From Lasioglossum baleicum (taxonomy: Eukaryota; Arthropoda; Insecta; Hymenoptera; Halictidae), in contig NC_134934.1 of the NCBI RefSeq assembly GCF_051020765.1, forward strand, positions 744,001-808,000: a stretch of 64,000 nt of DNA, given 5' to 3'. Position 1 is the stretch's first letter; the number at the start of each line of letters is the position of its first letter. Below, piece after piece: positions 1 to 13,300 of this stretch. The position numbers were made by a program, and so were the translations under genes. The notes beneath the pieces were generated by a model that did no database searches, was not told the DNA's origin, and worked only from the letters and a program-made list of their open reading frames with translations.

Positions 1-537
1 CATATTTCGTATTGAACTTTTCGAGATACCAGTTTTATAAAAATTCATTAGTCCGATATTATTGAAACAATTGTCTTTAATTTTTCTCAGAATTTTTTAT
101 AAATTGTATCGTTAAAAAATCAAAATCAATTTTTTCGATACTTCTTTGTTGATGTATTATGTAATACTGAATATTTTTATAATCAGAAAAATAATGTACA
201 GACTTGATAATGCAATATAAAATATTTTATTTACGTTATATTTCAATATACATATGTGCATCACTCCTAACAATTTTGGTAATCACATAATTATTGTAAC
301 GACATTTTACATATATCAGGTCGTTAAGTATGAAACTAGACAAATAAAACACAAATTTCAAACACATTTGTCGATGACAGACATTTATCCCTTATGTCGG
401 GAAAGCATTTATATGAAAATTCATCGCCCTCGCAAAGTTATAATCAATTAACTTTGCACTCGTTTTCGAACTAGTGAGGTCGTGTTTTCTTCGTTAATCG
501 TTCGATAGTTTAGTTCATATAGTAAACAGCCAACAGT

Positions 538-784
538 ATGGATGAAGAGAGTGGAAGAGATGAGAGAAAGGATGAGCAGCGGAACCGGGGGTCCAGAGTG
601 TGTGAATGAGTGAAGAAGAATGTGTGAGGAATGAGTGAACGGTGTGCTCTCTCTCTCTCGTGTTTAAGTGTAAATTTAAGTTAAGAATGAAGCGATAAGG
701 AAGGTGAAGTTTGTAAGCCGAGCGGAGGTCCGTGTTTATACCCCGAAATGGGAAATAAAATACTATTATTATTATTATTATTAT
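538..784 (+). mobile_element. 5'-truncated non-LTR retrotransposon tail with target-site duplication
   Basis: The stretch ends in AATAAAATACT followed by an (ATT)n tail, the kind of 3' end seen in several insect LINE clades. It is flanked by a 20-bp direct repeat at 518-537 and 785-804 (TATAGTAAACAGCCNACAGT, one mismatch), the expected target-site duplication. The 247-bp body has no coding potential, as expected of a strongly 5'-truncated copy. It sits in the loop of the foldback element, so it inserted after that element. Confidence 0.75.
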
Positions 785-1022
785 TATAGTAAACAGCCTA
801 CAGTTTCTTTGTCGCGTTTTTAATACTTTTTAATGGGTTTTTAACATTTTTTTATCTTATTAGGAATTTATTTTAGTGAGTGACCATATTCATCGATAAA
901 AAAGGATAAGTATACGTTACTATTTATATTGAGTCCTACAAGATTGCAATTAGAATTACGATTTTAATTATGTCTACTTTTTCTTTGAATATAGCAACGC
1001 GTGGGTGTCAGCGGTAATGAAA

Positions 1023-1480
1023 TAGCAGATTCAAGAATGACTTCAAAGAAAAGCGAAGTGTATCGTTACATTAATATTTCATTCTGTAAGTACTTTGTAC
1101 TTATAACTTTAACTATGTGTTTTTTTTATGTTGTAGAAAGACAGAGGACCATTTAAAATCGCGGTAACGTAAAATCAATATTAGCAGATTCAAGAATTAC
1201 TTCAAAGAAAAGAGAAATGTATCGTTACATTAATATTTCATTCTGTAAGTACTTTGTAATTATACCTTTGACTATGTGTTTTTTTATGTTGTAGAAAGGC
1301 AGAGGACCATTTAAAATCGCGGTAACGTAAAATCAATATTAGCAGATTCAAGAATGACTTGAAAGAAAAAAGATAAGTGTATGATTACATTAATATTTCA
1401 TTCTGTACTTTGTATAATTATAACTTTAACTATGTGTTTTTTATGCTATAGAAAGGCAGAGGCCCATTCAAAATCGCGTG
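1023..1480. repeat. Three tandem copies of a ~158-bp repeat
   Basis: The sequence TAGCAGATTCAAGAATNACT begins near 1023, 1182 and 1340, giving a period of about 158 bp. Each unit also carries a CATTCTGTAAGTACTTTG-like segment and an AGAAAGGCAGAGGACCATTT-like segment. The third unit is diverged and runs into the right arm of the foldback element. No coding function is seen. Confidence 0.75.
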
Positions 1481-2055
1481 TGTGTCAGCTGGAGTGGACT
1501 TTCTGGACAACGTAAAATCAATATCAAAAAGATAAGTATGAACTATACTATAAAGTTATACATTAATATTTTATTCTATACTTTGCAATCATGACTTTAA
1601 CTAATTTTTTTTTTTTTTGTTATGTTACAGAAAGGCAGGGACCATTTAAAATCGATTTTCGTAACCGGAGATGTATGAAACTTGACAAATGTGTTTGAAA
1701 TTTGTGTTTTATTTGTCTAGTTTCATACTTAACGACCTGATATATGTAAAATGTCGTTACAATAATTATGTGATTACCAAAATTGTTAGGAGTGATGCAC
1801 ATATGTATATTGAAATATAACGTAAATAAAATATTTTATATTGCATTATCAAGTCTGTACATTATTTTTCTGATTATAAAAATATTCAGTATTACATAAT
1901 ACATCAACAAAGAAGTATCGAAAAAATTGATTTTGATTTTTTAACGATACAATTTATAAAAAATTCTGAGAAAAATTAAGGACAATTGTTTCAATAATAT
2001 CGGACTAATGAATTTTTATAAAACTGGTATCTCGAAAAGTTCAATACGAAATATG

Positions 2056-3312
2056 CATTTTCTTCGAATGTTTCGAGATTTTCAATTTTTTTAAACATGT
2101 CTGCATAATCTGAAAAATCTGAAAAAAATCTCAATCATGTGTGCTATTAAGTGGAATATTTATAAATTTTTTCGTAATTGTTTATTGAGCATGGTTCGAC
2201 TAAAAATCAATTTGTGTTGGGGGCCTTCTGGACTACCTTAACTTTAAAGATCAACGAGAAAAGTTTTTTAAGAAATACAAAACATATTTTAGGATGAACC
2301 ATTAAACCCGGTTTTTTAAAAAAAAATTTAGTCCAAATTTCGCTTCGATATCTTTTTTAGATCAAAAGTTATAGCAAAATGTGCACCGCGCCGCGCCGCG
2401 CCGTCCCGGGATTCAAATGCGCGCCGTCTCCAGATCCCGACTTTCCGACTCGTGCTTCCGAAACTTCGGCAACATGAAAATTGGTGAAAATCGAAGGAAC
2501 GCGTCGCCGACGCGTTCGGTCGAGCAGGTAGTCACACGGACATGGTAGAGGTACGCTTGTGTGTAGCGCGCGTGCAATCGAGCATGCACTCACACGGGCA
2601 GAGTAGAAGTACGTTCGTGTGTAGCGCGTGCGCAGCAGAAGCTACGGCGAGGACGGTCCGTCAGAGAGGGGGAACCTGTGCTGGAGGGGAAGCGTCCTCG
2701 CGTCCCCGATTCTGGCATCACTGCTGCGACCATCGAAAATTTTGGTATATGTATCGCAAAGAATGACTCTCGTATAGCTTCTGGGCGATAGGCATACGCA
2801 CGCAAAAACTGCAGCGACACCAACGCCGCCTATGAACCGGGGGGGCAACATAGTGGTTGAAATATTTCCATTACAGCTTGCACCCCCTGGTGGTGACCAG
2901 TGGTGACCAGTGGTGACGCCCAGTGACGCCAGGTGACGCAAAAGAGGCGCCCGCCAGTTGGCGGAGTACGAGTAGGGGATTAGCCAATGAATGAGTTCAA
3001 TCCAGTTCAATCATATGTGATTGTATGTGATCATATGCATATGCGCAATTCGTAATTTGTAATTATTATTCTGTTGGTACCAATGAATTCAAAAATTTAA
3101 CTTTCATTGCACGTTACGTTACATTGCGTTACATTTCGTATCATTCAGTATCATTCGCAATCATTCGTACCGTCCACTTGGTACATTTCAGATGGTATTG
3201 GATGGTATCGTCAAAGTGATTAAGGTATCATAGTGAATAAACGTTTTGAAACTTTGAATACAAAAAGAAGAGATTTGGAAAAGACTCCTTAGATATTACC
3301 AAATTATTCGAA
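2056..3312. other. Gene-less stretch with GC-rich island; 5' flank of NCAPD2
   Basis: 2056-2210 is the outer part of the foldback arm, shared with 61380-61533. From about 2381 to 2960 the base composition becomes strongly GC- and CpG-rich, unlike the AT-rich surroundings. It holds a 58-bp direct repeat (about 2533 and 2591) and short GGTGACCAGT-type repeats at 2890-2940. Several open frames overlap here on both strands with low-complexity, unlike-family translations, so I do not call a gene. The last 300 bp before 3313 would hold the promoter and 5' UTR of NCAPD2; no clear TATA box was found. Confidence 0.5.
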
Positions 3313-6300
3313 ATGATTAAGGAATTCATCATTCCTATAAGCAAAGATGATTTGTTGGATTCGAGCCGGAGTGGGTACTCCGTTAAATCAATCATCCGAA
3401 TCGGGTTGATCCCAGAAGCTTTAAATGGTATCTAATGAGTACTATTTCTTATTACATGTAATAATATTCTTTCTTTTCTTAATACAAACAGTAAACTATG
3501 TATTTAAATATCTCCTTACTTATGTTACCTTATTTATTTATGTGAAGAAAAATACTTGAAGTACTTAGTAATGAATTTAAAACTTCCTTGCAGAAGCAAA
3601 ATCAGCGCTCCAAGAAAATGGAATTGACTTTATTCTAGAACACTTTGATACATTCTTTTCTGTAACTGTTCACGGCAATAAAGTTGAGTTACCAATTGTA
3701 CTAAGAACTTTTACAAGAATTCAGAAAGGTAAAAAGGATTATGTTTTATTTATAAAATTTTTACATATTTTTATAAAAATTTATACGAATCTCTGTCCAT
3801 TTCAAATATTGTTTTATGAAGCCGTTCAAATGTTGGTCCTTAACATGGAAAAAATATTCGAGAACACAAACGAATTCGACCAAGAAAATAAAGAAAGGTA
3901 CTTAAATATTACTAAAATGCTTATATACCTTTTCTCTTGGTTTGTTTGTCATTTGAATGAAGAAATCTGTAAAGAAGCAGGCAACAAACTAAATGATAAG
4001 GTCTGTTTGTTTGTGATTTATATCATTTAATTTTATCGCTGAAAGAAATTATTTTTTATCAACATGATTGTTTTAGAAGAAAAAATCTACTAAGACTGAT
4101 ATGGAAGAAGAATGGGAAGATGCTAAAGAAAAGGCATTAGAATATGTCTATAGATTATTACATTTACCATTACAAATGCTCTGGAAGCCTTTGATGGTTG
4201 AGGAACCGTTTGTCCTGTAAGTTTATAGATCGTGCTGAATATTGCAATTACTGTACAATCTAGAAATTAATTAATTGTCATTTTATATTGCAGATTACTG
4301 ACTAAAGTGTGCTATAAAATTTTGGAACGAAGCAAAGAAGGAAATCAAAAAAATATAAGGCAAACAATTTTTGAGGTATAAGTCAGTTTAATTCTTGGCA
4401 TTCACATATTACTCGATTAAAACTCTTTTTTTCAAAAAGATTTTAGGACTTGCGGTTAAAAAATACAATCACGGTATAAGCTGTGTAGTAAGAATTATCC
4501 AGGTATGTACTGAATAATTACAACGTACAGTAATGTCTCATCCTAAGTCAATTCTCGTTTCTGTGTTGTGACTTGTGACCTAGCTCGGAACAGTAGAAAA
4601 AGGAACGTAGGAAAAGACATCGAAGCTCAAAAGGCTTTGGTCGCCGAGAAGTGTAAAGTGTTCAATACATTTCCCATACGCTGTTTTTTTAAATTTAATT
4701 TGGTTTACGTCGCATCAACTGCTATGGTCATTAGCGACGGGACCTACAGTTTATTAAGATGGGTTCCGAACCACCTTGAGCACTACAGTTTTAGATAGTT
4801 CTAGTTTCCCATAAAAGAATAATGAAAAGTAAAGAAGTTTTGTAATTGGATTAGTAATGGTTCACACCGACATACTCAACCCGATATCAGATTACGCGAC
4901 ATGTTTACACTGCTCGGCGACCGAGGCAGCTCGAGCTTCTTGGTAGGCGAAGGGACATATAGCCGTGTCCACCGCCGGTCTTAGAATGTTACATTACTGT
5001 ATATGTATACTCGATAATTACAAGTTAATTTAGAAACAGAAATTAAATGCTATTATGAATTATTATTATTTTAGATGGTTAAATTATATGATGTATTAGC
5101 AGCACATTTAGCTATTGGTGTTCTTCACATGGTTACCGAATGTGGATGTAACGGATTAATAAAAGAAATAATGAAGGAAATCGATCAATCTGAACCATCT
5201 GAAGCTGATAGTCGCAATTTATCTGTATTTCTTGAAACTATTGCTACCACTAAACCGGACATTATAATTCCCATTCTCGATGAACTGATGAATTACTTAG
5301 CTAGCGAAGTAAGCATCTTCATATTAATCAGATTACAAACATGTTTTCATATTTATTTCATGTCTATTAAATACTTTCTACAGCATTATGCTATGAGAAA
5401 TTGTATAATTTCTGTTTTGGGAATTGTTGTACAAAATGCACTGACTGGAGATGATCTAACACCAGAACAAAAAAATCAACGTGACGAATGTCTTAATAAT
5501 TTAGAAGTACACATTTTAGATTGTAATGCTTATGTAAGATCAAAAGTTCTACAAGTTTGGCAACGTTTATCTTGTAAACGAGCAATTCCTCTGACAAGAC
5601 TGAGGAAACTTCTAGCTGCTACAATATTACGATTACAAGATAAAAGTGCAAACGTACGAAAGCAAGCATTGCAACTGTTACGTGCATTACTTCAAAGCAA
5701 TCCTTATGCTGCTAAGGTAAGTAAAAGTAATATGATTTTTTGATTTCGTTTTATTAATTGAATAAAATTACTAAATGGACAAATCGTTTACAGTTAAATA
5801 AAGTGGAAATTTGTGAATCGCTGAAAAAGGCAGAAATAGAACTTAAACAAAACTTAAGTAAAAGTGTTAGGAAAAGTGCTTCTGGCGATGAGCACAGATT
5901 GGAATTATGGCACTGTTTACTTCCAAAAATAAGGAAAGCAGTGGAGGACGTTATTAATGGAAGCAAGAAAGACAATAAAAATCAAGGTATACGTTTTGAA
6001 TATATATACATATATAAGATACAACAAATCTAGACCCATACTTATAACATCATTTTACGAATTTAGATAATGCAGATAATAAAGATAGTGAAGACGAGGC
6101 TGAAGATGCAGAAAATATCAATCATGATGAAGCATTTGAACGCGTCCGGCAACTCATGTTAAAAGAAAAAATTTACGAAGCAGTGATGTTATTATGGGAT
6201 ACTTGTACTAAATTGAACCAAAATGCAGAACTGAAAACATCATCTTTCGAAGAAAAAGAAAAACTTCTACTAATGCTTTTACTAAAAACATTTATGGATT

Positions 6301-9300
6301 CAGAAGATAATGAAAATAGCACAAACGAGACCACGGGTAATTCAGAATCAACGGATAAAGATAAAGAAAAAAAGAAAATAGAAGTGCAAAAACGAATTGT
6401 GGACTATTGGAGAGTATGTGGTTTAAATTTCTTATTTGTTTTATTAAAAAAAGCTTCTCATGTTATTTCTTAGTTACACAATTTTGATTTTAGAATTGTT
6501 TGGAATTTGTCACCGAAATAGAAACTGCTATTCCTATGGCAGAAAAACTACTTTTTTCTACAACAGCTGGTGATGCTGTTGAATCCTCTGCTTTACTTGG
6601 AACTGCATGTCAGTTTGGAGTAATTGGAGCTGCAACTGCTGTGCATAATGCTCTGTTTCAAATATTTCACCAAGATGAGTCAGTACGTAATAACTTAGCT
6701 GATGTCTACAAGCAGATATATTTGAAAGACAATCGAAATAAGAAGTCCAGTCGCCAAACTGCTGTTATGTGCGTAAAAGCTTTAATTGGCTTACTGAAAT
6801 CACTTAAACCTGGTGAAAGTCAAGCTTTAAGTCAGCTTATTGTAACATGGTGCAATAATAAAGATTTGGGTAACGAGGAATTACAAGTAATATATTTATT
6901 ATTATATATAATTCTATGGTAAAAAAAACGATTTGAACTGTGTATTGTAGTCTACATTGTAATCAATTTAATTTAGGTCCTATGGGAAAATTTTTCGATG
7001 AAAACACCAGACATTGATTCTTTAGATAGCAGAGCGTCTTTAATGTTAATAACAATGATAGCTCAAGTTCAAAATAATATTATGGAGGATAATTTAGAAG
7101 TATTGATCAAAATAGGTTTAGGACCACGAGCAAAAACGGACCTTCTTTTGGCCAGAGACACATGCAGATCATTGTTAACCATCAACAATAAGAGTGATGA
7201 TATTAAGAAACCAGCGAATAGGTAAACCCGGAGTGAGAAATGGTACAAGTAATTGTAAAAAGACATAATAACTGATTATTAAAATCTGTAGGTATCCCAA
7301 TGATCATAAAATGTTTAAAGAAATTTTTACTCTACTGATTGAAAACTTTGCTAACAAAGAAGAAGACGGATATATATCATTTGCGACGGATGCAATCAAC
7401 GCTATTTATCACGTAAATTAATGATTTAATTGACATAATTAACATTTCATTATTGAAGTATTGAAATTTTATAGAAAATATTTTGAATTTCTAGTTAGCA
7501 AATCAACCTGACCATTTAATGCAACAATTGACGCTATTTATATATAACCAACAACAATTTAACAATAATAATCTAACGGAAACCATTGTTCCATCTTATA
7601 TACTGTCTAAATTGTTTTATATAATTGGACATATTGCCGTCAAACAAATGGTACATTTGGACACATCGATCTATAAAGAATTAAAGCGAAGAGATGCTCT
7701 ACGGAAATTAAAAAAAGAAGAGCGTCCAGATAAAGGGGATCGAATGTCTCGTAATAGTAGGCCTAGGAAATCGAGCATCATGACTCCAAACAGTGCAAGA
7801 CAACAACTTCGCATTAAAGATGTACAATATTTTTGTTTATTTATTGGATACAGTATTCGTGTTACTATTTTAAATTTAAAACCAGATTACTGTTTAACTT
7901 TCGCGTTTAGACAAGTCTAATTACGGAAGATAACGGAGAGGAAGCTGTTGAGGGGGCAGTAGATGACGCAGATGCAGAGCTTATAAATGATATTCTTGAA
8001 AATCATGTTGTAACTGGAGATGGACTGCTAGCACAATTTGTGTATGTAAATAATCGTTTCAAACTCGACTGGTCCTGACCATTTGTAATGTATACTTTTG
8101 ATGGTATAAAATAATATGGAATATATTTTACAGTCCATTACTATTACACGTATGTCAAAATCCTGAAAAATACAATAACGAGGATTTACAAGCTGCTGGG
8201 ACTCTGGCACTTACTAAGATGATGACCGTGAGTTCTAAACTTTGTGAAGAATTATTACAACTGTTAATCACAATACTAGAGCGTTCACCTCATTCTGCCA
8301 TTCGCGTGAATATCCTTATTGGGATAAGCGATCTTACAACGAGATTTCCTAACTTGATAGAGCCGTGGATGAAACATATATATGGCAGGTAATTTCGGAT
8401 TTGAAACATTCCATTGCTATAAACTAATATACCATTATCTTTCAGGCTGCGAGACGAAAATTCACAAGTACGCAGCACTTGTGTTCGTGTTTTATCGAGA
8501 CTTATAATGACAGACATGGTACGCGTAAGGGGCCAAATATCGGAATTAGCTCTTTGTATTACTGATAACGACACCGATATTCGCGAAGAAGCGAGACAAT
8601 TCTTCAAAGATTTCTCACAAAAACCTAATGCTTTGTATAATGTGGTGCCCGATATTTTGTCTCGGTTAACCGATTCAGATTTAGATCTAAAGGAATCTGA
8701 TTTCCAAGAAATTATGAAGTTTGTATCATTACTCAAAATTGAAAGATAAACTATACGACCATATTTAGGATAATATTTCTTTTAAATTACAGATACATAT
8801 TAGGCTTGTTGCAAAAAGAAGCACATATCGATTCTATAATCACTAAAGTTTGTGCTAGATTTAAATTTGCTACTACAGAACGAAAGTGGCGGGACTTTTC
8901 ATATTGTCTCTCACTTTTGCCATTTAGTCGAAAAAGTGAGTAAAACATGATTCCCCTTAAAATAGAAGCATTCTGTCATTATATTATTTTTTTTAATGTT
9001 TGTTAGGTCTACATCATTTTACCGATAGTTTACCTCTGCTGAAAGAAAAGATTCATAACAAGGAAGTTTTGAAAACTCTGCAAACTATAATAGAACAGAC
9101 AAAGAAGAAACCAAATATGAAAGTTGCTAGCATGGAATTGGAGGCAAAAATGAAAGAACTGCTTAAGAGCACAGAGAATACAGATAATACAGAGAACTTA
9201 CAACAAAAAGATAACGAAGAAATGTCACCACCTTCTGTACAAAAGTTAAAAAAACACAAAATGCGTACAACACGACACAAGAATTCTAGCAATGAAGAGG

Positions 9301-9600
9301 ATGATAGCAGTGATGTTGAAACACCTGTAAGAGGTATGTTCTCCTTATTTATTAATTCTATTCAGTCAGAATATATCAAATTTCTGTTATGTATAAACTA
9401 TACATTATTTTCATCCATTTATTTCTACTTTCATTTTAGTCAGGACAAGACAATCAAGCACTCAAGGAAACAATGAGAACTCTTCAGGCGGTACATCTGC
9501 ATTGTCATCAGTAAAAAGAAATAGATTGAATCCTGCGGGAGCTACAGATATTTCACGAAGAACTTCAGTACGCTTATCGCGGTCGAAACGAAAACGTTAA
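3313..9600 (+). CDS. NCAPD2: Condensin complex subunit 1 (CAP-D2)
   Basis: HEAT-repeat subunit of condensin I, which compacts mitotic chromosomes. Twenty exons join in frame: 3313-3427, 3594-3728, 3822-4000, 4077-4216, 4294-4375, 4440-4502, 5075-5308, 5384-5716, 5794-5986, 6067-6413, 6494-6886, 6977-7221, 7292-7412, 7495-7821, 7911-8041, 8134-8388, 8446-8718, 8793-8935, 9007-9333, 9440-9600. The product is 1398 aa, close to the ~1400 aa usual for the family. Residues about 1013-1190 hold the conserved Cnd1 C-terminal domain, with RFPNLIEPWMKHIYGRLRD and NALYNVVPDILSRLTDSDLD. An acidic low-complexity stretch lies near 500-560. The C-terminal tail is basic and Ser/Thr-rich (RLSRSKRKR at the end), as in other CAP-D2 proteins. 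Intron 6 (4503-5074) is the longest. The start is the first ATG in frame with the conserved exons. Confidence 0.93.
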
Positions 9601-9655
9601 TGAAAATTTACATAGTAAATTAGTTAAATTATTCATTTATAAAATTAATAATATA

Positions 9656-9661
9656 AATAAA
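9656..9661 (+). terminator. Poly(A) signal of NCAPD2
   Basis: AATAAA lies 56 bp after the NCAPD2 stop codon, on the same strand, in AT-rich DNA. It is the first canonical signal downstream. Confidence 0.6.
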
Positions 9662-10316
9662 GTTTATATACATTTATACAGAATGAGATACAGCGACGAC
9701 TCCCTTTTCCCCTCTAGGTTCACTTTAGCTGAAAATAGTAATAATAATAACCCAAAATCTAGTAAAATTCTAGTTATTTGCTAGTTATTTGCTATTTACT
9801 AGAATCTTACTAGGGATTCAGGAACCAATCAGAAATTCTCAGGAATCGCCAGGAACCAATTGTATATATATAGATATAGCAATATATAGCATGAGCAGTC
9901 ACCATCACCATGAGTCACCAACGAATCAATGGAAGACCTTGCATAGATTACTTCATTGAGTGTCACATTATATTATAAACCATATGATTCCCTTTTTATA
10001 TTACGTATGTCAGTGATATGAGTAGTTTCTAACCAATAATTGGTAAAAAATTTTAAATAAAATAAATTTCTCTTTACTATCTACACTGCCCATTCGTTAA
10101 TTTAAAAAAGAAAGAATTACTCGAACATCGTTTAAGTGTAAAACATGAAATATTTACATAAGTTTTGTGTTGAAAGTGTTGAAAAAAATTTTCAACCTCG
10201 CAAATAGAAATAAGTAAAAAGTTCAACAAGTACAAGTGTAATAACATTGAGTTCAATACTCAAATAATTAAGAAAATAAAAAATCTTCACATAGAAGATT
10301 CTTAAAAGTATTTACA
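9662..10316. other. Intergenic, NCAPD2 to RABGGTA
   Basis: AT-rich DNA without a gene. The only recognisable item is a 63-bp relic at 9751-9813 (separate entry). The last part must contain the RABGGTA promoter and 5' UTR. Confidence 0.5.
9751..9813. repeat. Solo core of the hairpin-array element
   Basis: The stretch CCCAAAATCTAGTAAAATTC followed by CTAGTTATTTGCTATTTACT matches the short palindromic core found at the centre of each unit of the array at 36149-40545 (for example 37440-37500). Neither of the long flanking stems is present, so this is a core without stems, or a remnant. Confidence 0.6.
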
Positions 10317-13300
10317 ATGGTAATCAAAATTACAATTTCTATATTAATTCTTGAGGTATCAAATTTAATCAAGAATGGGATATGTACAATGTCAACATGA
10401 AAAGTTATATATTTGACATAGATAAAGAATTACATTAATATTACTAATTTAATTATATTTTATAACTATTCTATATAAAAATTTAGTGATATTAGTATAT
10501 ATGTATATTTCATATTTTATTCCATACATTGCCAGTCCTATTGAAAATAATAATTAAATATGGTTTTTAGCACGGAAGAGTAAAGGTTCGCACAACGGCG
10601 GAACAAGAAGCAATAAAAAAGAAAGAAAGGGCTAAAAAACTTGCACAATATAGAGCTGGCATGAGCTTGATATTTCAAAAAGTAATTTTCCTTTGATGTT
10701 ATCTATTTAACATATTCTTATATTCAATACTATGGATTTACAGAAATTGTTTTAATTAAAGAGAAAGATACAATGTATTAAAATATATCAAATACTATAA
10801 AAATAAAAATCTTGATTTCAATGTTCCAGAGAAAAGATCAAATATACGATGATGAGTTGATGATGGTTTCCGAGAATTTACTAACAGAGAATTCTGACAT
10901 TTATACATTATGGAATATTCGTAGAGAGGCATTTACAAAAAATGATTGGTAGTTACATTAAAAAAACAAATATACTTGAAAACCTTATCGATTGAGATAA
11001 CTATTGCGATTATTTCAGTTTATTGTTATATGAAATGATTGCATCACTTCATTTCTCTTAATTAATCTGATATATTATAAACTTTTCACTGTTCAGCATA
11101 AACAAGTCATTAAAATAGCATTTTATTATCTTATATTTGATTATCTATCAGTAAGGTATTCATTTGTAAAAGTATATTTTAATTGAAAATATTCATTATT
11201 GACTTGACTTTGCACTTCGTTATGAATGTAAAATTAGATATACATATCCTTAATGGTATAGGAATCAAGAACGCTTAAATGAATCATACAAACGTGAATT
11301 AGTTCTCACTGAAAATTGTTTGAAGAGTAATCCTAAGTCGTATTATGTATGGTACCAAAGAATATGGATCATGGACAATATGAAAGAGCCTGACTGGAAA
11401 AGGGAATTAATGTTATGTACTAGGTATTTAGACATCGACGACAGAAACTGTGAGCTACCAATATTATTAACTTTCTTCATCTTTGGCTATTTAAAATAGT
11501 ATTAAATAAAAATGTGTCTCTTTTATTTTAGTTCACTGCTGGAATCATAGACAATATGTTGTACAGAAAGCTGGAGTTTCTTCTGAAGATGAATTTAAAT
11601 ATTCTACTTCAAAAATCCTAAGCAATTTTTCTAATTATTCTTCTTGGCATTATCGAAGCCGACTTTTATCAACTATGTTCGATAATTGCGATCAAGAAAC
11701 CATTGATCAGACGAAAAAAGATGGTAACACTCATCACCTATACTAATTACTACAGAAATATATCAAATTTGTTATAATTAGACTGCGGATCTTTATGCAA
11801 AATAAAAATGTTTTGCATTGATTGTAGGAAGCAGGAATAACATAGAAATTTATTTAATTCCTTAACGACTTTGTTACATTAAAAGTAACATTACAACATT
11901 CTTGAATTGTCTACATCTTTTACTATTTTTATATTTCACCCAACCAATTTCTTCATAAATGCATACAGATCCGCAGTCTAGTCATAATATTAGAACCGTA
12001 CGAGAATTCGAAAACGCCGGATCAAGACGGATCGAGAATTTTATTCGGGATCGGGAGGCGTTCTCGATCTGATACCTTCGGGCCGGGTCCCATGAAAATC
12101 ACCGACACAGTTTTCACCGACTCCAGATTGGACCGACAACGAATTTAACCGACAACGATTTTAGTCGATAGTAACATCGTTTCTATAGATGGTGCTATTT
12201 TTTTCTTTAACTATTCTGAATGACACTTTTACTTTTGTATAAAAATATAATTATTACACTATAAGAAGTTAGATGCAGTCGGTTAACGTTGTTGTCAAAC
12301 GATGTTAATATCGAATAATGTTGTCGTCGACTAAAGTTGGTGTTTGTCAAATCTGGAGTCGGTGAAAACTGTGTCCCTCGAGTACTTGACATTTTCGAGT
12401 TCTCGCACACTTCTACATAATACTATTTTAATCATAACATGATAACATATACACACATTTGTGGTACACAATATATTATCTTTTTCTAGAGCTGGACTTA
12501 GTGATGAATGCTACATTTACAGATCCTAATGATACTAGTGCCTGGTTTTACCAAAGATGGTTATTAAATGCTCGAGATTTTGATTCTACTCTGTTTCAAG
12601 TTTTATTGCTAGAAAATCAAATAACCCTCTTTACTGACCAAACTGTATCATTGGAATCAATATCTTTGTATATTAACAATGTAATTGAACCTGTCCAATG
12701 GAAGTCCTGGCAAAAAACAAAATTTTCCAAATTGTTGTTTGGTACATTTAAGAAGCAATTGAATGAAATAAGAGAAATCCAAGTTGCTATCAAAGGAAGA
12801 GTTTATCCTGTATATCATTTTAATCAAAAGTGGGTTTATAAAACAAGAAAATCTAGAACCTGTTACAATCAGGACCAACTACTGGATCAATTGTCAAACT
12901 ATAAGCAACTTATAGAATTGGAACCTGATAACAAGTGGGCTATTCTTACTGCGGTACATTTAATGAAAAAAATCGACTTTGTGAAATTTAATGATGACAT
13001 TTTAACAAATTTGAATATTTTGTTGGAAGTTGATCCTCTTCGGTTTAGTTACTATAAAGATCTACGTAAGTATATTTAATTAAGACTAAAAAAAAATAGA
13101 ATAATCATACAAATCATACGAATTTTTTCAGGAAGTAAATATGTCATAGAGTATAAATTACACGAATTATGGAGCACAGAAGAAGATGAAGATATAAACT
13201 TAAAAATTGATCTTTCAGGATCAAATTTGACAACATTAAGTAGTAACGAATATCTTAGTTTCTTCGAAGAAGTAAATCTTAATTCGAACTTTCTATTGAT

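Larger units (their letters stand above)
1..2055. repeat. Large foldback (inverted-repeat) element, left end outside window
   Basis: Positions 1-372 are the reverse complement of 1684-2055 (paired coordinates add up to 2056), so the two arms can fold on each other around a loop of about 1.3 kb. The right arm continues past 2055 to about 2210, and that outer part recurs at 61250-61533, so the left arm must continue before the window. No transposase reading frame is visible; short open frames in the arms are mirror copies of each other. It is best read as a non-autonomous DNA transposon or foldback element. The loop contains a retrotransposon tail and three tandem repeats, described separately. 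Confidence 0.8.

Noticed and set aside
254..1802. Two short open frames with the same first 40 codons (254-451 + and 1620-1802 -)
   Set aside because: They lie in the two arms of the foldback element and are mirror copies of non-coding sequence.
2369..3010. Overlapping open frames on both strands in the GC-rich stretch
   Set aside because: High GC content removes stop codons by itself; the translations are low in complexity and contradictory between strands.
4503..5074. Possible extra exon in the longest NCAPD2 intron (open frame 4568-4798)
   Set aside because: Exons 6 and 7 join in phase without it (IIQ-MVKLYDVLAAHLAIG), and the translation is unlike condensin.
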